64,000 nucleotides of DNA from Macrocystis pyrifera (lineage: Eukaryota > Sar > Phaeophyceae > Laminariales > Laminariaceae): the NCBI GenBank assembly GCA_031763025.1, contig JASSKH010000016.1, forward strand, positions 868,001-932,000. The letters are read 5' to 3'. The notes beneath the pieces were generated by a model. The model searched no databases, was not told the origin of the DNA, and worked only from the letters and a program-made list of their open reading frames with translations. A program made the translations under genes and the position numbers. Of this stretch, positions 58,128-64,000 are shown piece by piece (position 1 is the first letter of the stretch; each line of letters starts with the position of its first letter).

Positions 58128-58196
58128 TGGACCGCAGTCCCCGTCTTTGGTACAAACCAGTCAAATTCTAAGTAATTCCCCCCCCCAAACGGGACT
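58128..58196. mobile_element. Hairpin MITE family B, copy 3 (inverted)
   Basis: ACCGCAGTCCCCGTCTTTGG, central ACAAACCAGTCAAAT, then CCCAAACGGGACTGC, the reverse orientation of copies 1 and 2. Confidence 0.5.
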
Positions 58197-58290
58197 GCTT
58201 TACTAAACGGCTCTGAAGAAGCCTTGAAGTCCAGGCAACTTACAGTGCCTTTTGTCCAGCTCACAGCCCTAGGAGTACTACCGCGTTCAC

Positions 58291-58465
58291 CTCGGGTGTC
58301 GCCAGAGGCGTGAAAAGGTTCGCCGATTCCGGCAAAACGTCCTGACCGCTGTCATCGTGCCACCCCCAGTTCCAGATCCCGTCTGCACTCGCCCCAACGA
58401 CTTCGGCGGGGGGCGTTTTGGTGGCGACACCTGATGGCAGGACAGCCTCCGAGGCAGAGTGGCTC
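58291..58465 (-). CDS. Candidate upstream exon of the large gene
   Basis: Between an acceptor at GATCGCAG (58,465) or CCATCAG (58,430) and a GAG|GTGAAC donor (58,291), the frame reads VATKTPPAEVVGASADGIWN, WGWHDDSGQDVLPESANLF and TPLATPE. It leaves in phase 0, matching the alternative acceptor of exon 1. It could instead belong to a separate gene. Confidence 0.35.
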
Positions 58466-58499
58466 CTGCGATCGTGTCGGCAGCGCATATGCCAGGCGG

Positions 58500-59240
58500 C
58501 AAGAGCGTGGGTTGTTATTTTTTTTCCAAGATTTTTTTTTTGTAGCCAACTCTTTTCGTTTTTCGAGGTGTATCATACGATCAGGTTCTGAAGTTGTGGT
58601 CGATATAGTTTTTGAGGCGAACGTTTTTTGGTACCTGAGCTGTATTTGTTTCAATTAGTTGTATAATCTCGAGGCGAACACTTTTTATTATTTTGCTGAG
58701 ATGTACGTACAGGTATACGAATTGCTATTGTATTTTGTGTTTTTTTAATTATTTTTTCATGAGACTTTCTTCCAGCACAGAAATATTCCTATGCAAGGTT
58801 ATTTGTGACCAGGGAGTGTTAATATATTACGGTGACGGCATAATCAGAGAAAAACAGCTGTATAAAAAGAGACAACATGATCTGTCAGCTGTTTTAGTTT
58901 GAAGTTCTCTAAGAAAACGACAGAAAACACATTGCCCACGCCCCTCTGTTGTCATCAGCGTTCAAACATATATCTGGGGGGATGGCTTGTCTTCCTGTCG
59001 GTCTACCTTTTCTTTGTTGACTGTTGATTGCTTGGTTGACGTTTATGGTATAGACCAAAGCGACGGTTTCTATATCGGAAAACAACGAGAACCTCGTAAG
59101 AGAGAGCAACACATCGATTAGAACACATGTTGCCTATTTTTTCTCTTGGGCAATTTATTTCGGTCCGATACAAATCGAACATCCTCTCATACAATAACAT
59201 CTCTTCAATCGCTCTAAAAACCAGCATTTTCCGAATTTTC
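58500..59240. other. No gene; T-rich
   Basis: Poly-T runs at 58,518 and 58,533; nothing else supportable. Confidence 0.3.
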
Positions 59241-59261
59241 CCTTCTTGAACACTCCCCCAC

Positions 59262-59362
59262 ACATCTCCCTCCCTCCCTATATCCCTCCCTCCTTCCCTC
59301 CCTCCCTCACTACCTCCGTCCCTCCGTCCCTCCCTCCCCCCCCCCCCCCCTCCCTCCCTCCA
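59262..59362. repeat. (TCCC)n microsatellite
   Basis: Imperfect CCCTCCCT units with a C14 run near 59,336-59,350. Confidence 0.9.
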
Positions 59363-59414
59363 CTTTGCTGTCGGCCTTTATTATTTAATTCCGCCCGCGC
59401 CTACATCACAGCTG

Positions 59415-59551
59415 TATGCGCAAGATGTCCCGAAGAAATACGCTCAGTGTCCGGACCCGCTCGAAGGTACACATACGGAGCCAAGGTTCTCTTTCCCCGC
59501 AAGGGCGTTGGACTTGAAGCCACGGCAGTGTTGGCCTGTACCACGTGTTAA
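59415..59551 (+). CDS. Candidate terminal exon, doubtful
   Basis: After a CCTACATCACAG acceptor-like site an open frame reads AVCARCPEEIRSVSGPARRY, TYGAKVLFPRKGVGLEATAV and LACTTC, then TAA. Protein-like, but no upstream exon was identified. Confidence 0.2.
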
Positions 59552-59559
59552 CCCTCTCT

Positions 59560-60225
59560 CAAGCGTCAGAGCGGAATATTGGCGATAATAGAGTGACGAT
59601 CACAGCAACCATTGTGGCTGCTGTGTGATTGAAAGTATGATGATACAGATTTGCGTCCGAGTTACAATGAAGGAAATCGTACGGCGCGGGCGTATAACAT
59701 GACTCTATCCGCACTGGCTGGGCGCTCAAAACGCTCACCACTCTGTACCGAAATATAGGGAACAGTTATGTACTAATATTCATTACAAGATGTCGTTTTA
59801 TTTACGGACATATTTGTTTTGGTGGCTTCCGTGGGGTTAATGCCGAAGGGATGAAAGTTTAGGGGTAGCGAATCTACTAGTATTTTCATGAGCCTTCTCA
59901 CGTCAGGAACACTATACCCCACTCAACAGCCGACTTTGATGCATGACAAAAGCTAGTGTAAGCTCGACACACTGCCCCAACGGGCTACGGGACATGTAAA
60001 AATTGCTAGCGCTTGATTTTAGCTATACGTACATGAAATACAAGTATATCGGGTACGTAGCCCTTCAGTTGCAAAGGTTGAGGAGCCTTTCAATAGTCAG
60101 TGATAAATGTTTGGGCTCGAAAGTACAACAACCCTAATTTCAACCCCCAATTGCATCCCCCATTCCCTGGTTGCAACCCCCTACCGTAGCACGGCTCCTA
60201 TTATTTACTACAGTTGTACTAGTTA
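59560..60225. other. No supportable feature
   Basis: Stop-rich sequence with no repeats seen, preceding the MITE pair. Confidence 0.25.
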
Positions 60226-60229
60226 CATA

Positions 60230-60339
60230 CTATTACGGGGGACCACAGTAATAGGACCAAATATTGTTTGTAAAAATAGCGAAATATATAGGTTTTTATG
60301 TGTACCGTAGGTCCTATTTAATGTGCCCCCCCGTGATAG
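60230..60339. mobile_element. Hairpin MITE family A, copy 2 (110 bp)
   Basis: Left CTATTACGGGGGACCACAGT, right ...GCCCCCCCGTGATAG; the shared interior includes AGGACCAAATATTG and GTGTACCGTAGGTCCT. Confidence 0.75.
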
Positions 60340-60538
60340 CCATCTACATGCCTGTAGGATTGTGAGTAAGTAGCCGACTTAAGTACTAATTGGCGAAATC
60401 ATTTTTTTAAGCCAGCTGCATCAGGTAATTTGAGGAGTTCTACTCGTGCGTTTTTTTTTTGTGTCTGACAGCGCAACGTCCGTTTGTGGCTGGAGGCGGT
60501 TCTTTAGTGAGGAAAACGAAGTCAGGTAGTTGGGTAAC

Positions 60539-60648
60539 CTATTACGGGGGTCCATAGTTAACAGGACCAAATATTGTTAGTAAAAATACCTAAATATATA
60601 GGTTTTATGTATGACATAGGTCCTGTTAACTATAGACCCCCGTAATAG
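60539..60648. mobile_element. Hairpin MITE family A, copy 3 (110 bp)
   Basis: Left CTATTACGGGGGTCCATAGT with TAACAGGACC, right GGTCCTGTTAACTATAGACC with CCCGTAATAG. This gives TIRs of 30 bp with a single mismatch, 200 bp from copy 2. Confidence 0.8.
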
Positions 60649-60668
60649 CTATTCAACCACTACCAACC

Positions 60669-60968
60669 TTAGGGCCAGTCGAACCAACCACAGTTCTGCA
60701 TATCAGGGCATGTAATATCACCTGCGCATGTTTGCGAGAGGCCCCCGCGCCCCTCCATCAGCGTGCCGCGGCGGAAACCCACGTTTGTCCACAGCCCTCC
60801 CTGCTTCTCGTTGTTGCGCCGGTACGCCTCCTGCAGAAGATGGGGCGCTCCCAGGCGCCCCAGAGGCACCCCCCTTGCGTCGCCTTCGAGGAGCCTGAGC
60901 TCCGTGCACCACCAGCCCGCTACGAGTTTTCTGTCGTTGAAAGTCATCCGCCGCGCCTGTGCGGACAC
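60669..60968 (-). CDS. Candidate last exon of an unknown gene
   Basis: A frame follows an acceptor-like GATATCATAG at 60,969 and runs about 99 codons to TAA 60,669. It reads MTFNDRKLVAGWWCTELRLL, GVPLGRLGAPHLLQEAYRRN, QGGLWTNVGFRRG and CAGDITCPDMQNCGWFDWP. Trp/Cys-rich and clearly protein-like; the family is not recognised. The start codon is absent, so it needs an upstream exon; 61,886-62,054 is phase-compatible. Confidence 0.45.
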   Translation of the reverse strand: MSAQARRMTFNDRKLVAGWWCTELRLLEGDARGVPLGRLGAPHLLQEAYRRNNEKQGGLWTNVGFRRGTLMEGRGGLSQTCAGDITCPDMQNCGWFDWP

Positions 60969-61069
60969 CTATGATATCGGTCGCGGTGGATCGCCGTTGC
61001 GGTGAAAGTGTCCCGGTTTTCTGCTCGGTAGCCGCGGGAGGGAGGGGGGGGAGGGGGCGTACTCATTCG

Positions 61070-61240
61070 TTGCTTGCTTTAGTCATTTGACCATTAACCA
61101 CGCATCCCCTTCGAGACGCGGGGGGGGGGGGGGTGTACTCGATAGGAGATATGTACTCGATCTCATGCATGGCCGTAGTCGTATGACCATAGACCCTCGC
61201 ATGCCTACAACGCCGGGACGGAGCATGTCGGGACGCGGGG
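61070..61240. repeat. Dispersed GACCAT/CGCATCCC repeats, copy with G-runs
   Basis: TAGTCATTTGACCATTAACC with CGCATCCCCTTCGAGACG, then GTCGTATGACCATAGACCCT and CGCCGGGACGGAGCATGTCGG, separated by G11 and G16-18 runs. Relatives at 27,548, 43,7xx and 44,3xx. 61,315-61,370 adds an AT(A/G)TGAT microsatellite. Confidence 0.65.
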
Positions 61241-61885
61241 GGGGGGGGGGGGAGTAGAGAGCACGATAAAGGCAGGGGCGGGACATGTATCTAAAACGAG
61301 TATCTGGTATATGAGATGGTATGATACAATATAATATGATATGATATGATACATGACATATGATATGGGTCATTTGTGTTCAGTATATCTACAGGAGTAT
61401 ATCTAGTATATCTATATTTAATCGAAACATTCTTTACATCTTGGGACACAGTGGGAAACGCTAAAGGCTGAGAGTTGGCTGATGATTGGTCGTCGAGAAA
61501 TTCAGCAATTAGCTATAGGTATTTTGGTGTGTTGCGTGCTATAAACTTGGAGAGTTATATATGCGTGTTCCGGAATATACTTTACGTGCGTACGTACTGT
61601 AGTTGCAGTTGCGTTGCGGTAATTTCTCAGCTCTGCGACGTTTGTTGTTTCTTACTGGCACTGGCGCATTGTGGCTCGACTATAGTTGAACGCATACAAA
61701 CGCCAGGCGCCGTAGTTAGCGCGCTTCGCCACCCAATCGATGACTAGGCGCGAAGTTCAACAAACTCGCAGCCCTTAGAAGCGGTTGGAGAAAAAATAAG
61801 GCACGGAAAACAGAGCACGAGGATGGGACTGTCTATCCCGAACACAATCGGTGTGAGGCACTCCTTTAAATACCACCACGGTCAC

Positions 61886-62054
61886 CTGTACAGCTCCGGC
61901 AACCCTAGGGGCGAAGACGCTGTCTAGCGGGAGCGACCAGGGAGGCCGACGGTCGAAAATAGTAGATGCAGCCTCCTCCTGCGCGCGCGCACCGGCTGGT
62001 GTTGAGCGGGGCCGCCGGTTCGCGCCGTATCTCCCATCGAGACTGGAACCAGCT
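61886..62054 (-). CDS. Candidate upstream exon partnering 60,669-60,968
   Basis: Acceptor TGCTTTTCTATGCAAGCAG and donor TACAG|GTGACC bound a frame with AGSSLDGRYGANRRP and AASTIFDRRPPWSLPLDSVF, then APRVAGAVQ. It leaves in phase 0, which fits the phase-0 start of the downstream exon. Intron 917 bp. No family recognised. Confidence 0.35.
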
Positions 62055-62514
62055 CTGCTTGCATAGAAAAGCAAAGGGGTGTTAGCGGAGGCATCTGTCC
62101 GTCTTCTAAAACGATCGTTGGGGGACAGCGCTTCGCATAGGTGAAAACACTTCTGCTGCAGTTTTGTCTAAAATATGTCGACGGCTAAAAGCTCTCCCTT
62201 TTGAGTGCGTAGGCGATCCGAGTGTAGATACCGTAGGCACATCAAGAACAACAAGAAAAATAACTAAATCTATGCGAAAAACAAGAAAACAAAACAAAAC
62301 AACCCAAATCATGCGAAACGTTGTGCAAGCTTCCTTTTAGATGTTTCGGGACAAATGAAATTTACTTGGAAAGGCGCGCCTTGGTACAGCACTGTAAAGT
62401 TACTCCTTGGATGGCGAAATAAACCAACTATTGTCTGACCATTGGTCTTGACTAACGAAAAACACTGCAACTTGGGCCACAAACTCGCCAGTCAGAGGCA
62501 ACGACGATTACCTC

Positions 62515-62690
62515 TCCAAATTACCGCATGCAACTAGCTCACTGTAATACCTATCCAACTACAGTAAATTGCCGCACGTAACTAGCTCACCGCAAGAAGT
62601 ACCGTACCCAATTTAATTACCGCACGTAGCTAGCTAACCGAAATACCTAGCCAACTAGTATTTAGTCGGCGGCTAAGAGTCAGCCAACTC
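62515..62690. repeat. ~60-bp tandem repeats
   Basis: ATTACCGCA(T/C)G(C/T)AACTAGCTCACCG and AATACCTA(T)CCAACTA recur three times, ending in AGTCAGCCAACTCACAGCGC. Confidence 0.7.
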
Positions 62691-62839
62691 ACAGCGCTAG
62701 GCAACACACTTTCGGTGGTTCGAACTATGTCGACGACAACGTAGTTGCTGTCCCTCTGGGCTCCGATGAGAGTCGGTTGATCAGGCTTACATGAACGCGG
62801 AGATATTCAAGCGTAGGGAACACTGCGCTCATCGGGCAG

Positions 62840-63030
62840 ATCATCGATTTCCACTTCATGACCCGCACTAAACGTTTGAGTACAGATCTATTCTTGATCT
62901 GAAGGATCTAGCTCTCATGTTTTACTGTTGCAGGGTGGCAGCCGGCTAGTCTGCATGGTCTGGGGGGGTTAGATCTGTACTTACACAGATCCTGCACCGC
63001 AAATAATAACGGCAGGTGAGGGTGTAGCTT
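62840..63030. repeat. Dispersed repeat F, copy 2
   Basis: Matches 45,812-46,010 block by block (CTTGATCTGAAGGATCTAGC, CAGATCCTGCACC, AACGGCAG). Confidence 0.65.
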
Positions 63031-64000
63031 CTCTAGATAACGATTTGCCCTGGTTGTAGAATACTGCAACAGCTCAGGCGTCCGCCGGAAGCAGGTGTCT
63101 TTGACTCCGAATGCTCTTTTCGCTGATGCTACTACTATGAGTCTCGAGCACTTTCGACATACTCAAAAAGGTCGTTGAACCGAAGCAACCAACCGGTGAG
63201 AGGTTCGAGACAAATATATAGTACGGGTAAGCAATTGTCTGCTTTTGCAACGGGAGCTATGGGATAAAATGACACACGACACGAATTTTGAACATGGAAG
63301 TGTCGTGGGGTTCCGCATTTGTTTATATCAATCCACCGGAGGATAAAACGCGAAACAAAAAAAGTAAGCGAGGGTAAAAAAAGTAAACGTAGGTAATGCA
63401 CACACTCGTAACTGAATGAAGTAAATCGTACACACTTCAGACAAGAAAAATCTAACGTGAAATCAGCGCACGTGCACACGATATCAGATACACGCGTTGT
63501 ACTAGTCGCAACAGAAACCGAGGGGACCACGTATCAAGAGCAAAACAACATGAATGAAGCAAGTTGGAAGGAAAAAATGTCAGAACAAATAGAAAAAAAA
63601 CTATCTTGCACGCAATATAATTTGTAAGATGTGGCAGAGTACTATAACAGTACTGACCTTTGTTTCTGTGTCGACATTCCCCGCTCTTCTGCCGACCAGG
63701 GCGGCCTTAGCCCGTTGCTCGCCGCCGCGACCTTCTCAGACCGGCATATTCATGCATACAAACAACATATCTGCACAAGGCTTATTCATAAAATAGGTTA
63801 TTATTGGCATAACTCTTAGCGTTGGCCGCTTTTAAAATAAGCACTAACAGCCGGTTTTTCTCACTATCCAGATTGACAATTGGCTTTCCGATGAGACGGA
63901 TAATCGAATTGTTGGGTTTCGTTTATCAAGAGATGTATTCCCCTCACAGTCAAAACATACACTGCAAAATATTGTCCTTGGTGACAGCTGTCGATGAAAC
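63030..64000. other. No supportable feature
   Basis: Open frames are short and mainly A/T-driven; no repeat or gene signal that I trust. Confidence 0.25.

Overview
This window is eukaryotic nuclear DNA. It has spliced coding sequence with GT/AG junctions and pyrimidine-rich acceptors, low gene density, several transposon classes, many short dispersed repeats and satellites, and no bacterial operon structure. The intrinsically disordered Gln/Ser/Gly/Ala-rich proteins, kb-scale introns and copia-type remnants suggest a stramenopile alga, most likely a brown alga. That assignment is inference from style; no marker gene is present.

Layout: (1) About 0.8-12.7 kb, minus strand, is one very large non-LTR retrotransposon. 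Reading 12.6 kb down to 0.98 kb, it has an ORF1 with an Arg/Ser/Pro-rich N-terminus built from tandem repeats, a Ser/Pro/Thr-rich linker and five RING-like zinc modules. ORF1 stops 48 nt before ORF2, which carries a sixth RING-like module, a reverse transcriptase (YLDD) and a C-terminal zinc knuckle plus restriction-like endonuclease. About eleven frameshifts break it; I saw no lone nonsense substitution. A 3'-end fragment of a relative lies at 14.2 kb. (2) 14.5-24.9 kb is mostly satellites, minisatellites and microsatellites with a few candidate exons. (3) 25.0-26.9 kb holds a tRNA-like SINE candidate and a decayed Ty1/copia gag-protease remnant. (4) 27.67-28.25 kb is a complete non-autonomous hAT-like transposon with an exact 8-bp target duplication. 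(5) 29-41 kb is repeat-dominated, with a 190-bp satellite, a 154-base poly(G) tract and two further tandem arrays.

(6) 42.6-55.3 kb, minus strand, is the one substantial host gene. I could assemble a six-exon model with matching phases (about 1,805 codons, disordered protein of unknown function, possibly with another exon at 58.3-58.5 kb). (7) 55.7-64 kb has a 21-bp minisatellite, hairpin MITEs, a candidate two-exon gene fragment at 60.7-62.05 kb, and more dispersed repeats.

The main novelty candidate is the retrotransposon with multiple RING-like modules in both ORFs. These would be a potential ubiquitin-ligase arm fused to or co-encoded with a target-primed reverse transcription machine. 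Reading frames, motifs and splice phases were taken directly from the sequence. Family assignments rest on motif knowledge, and no database search was possible.
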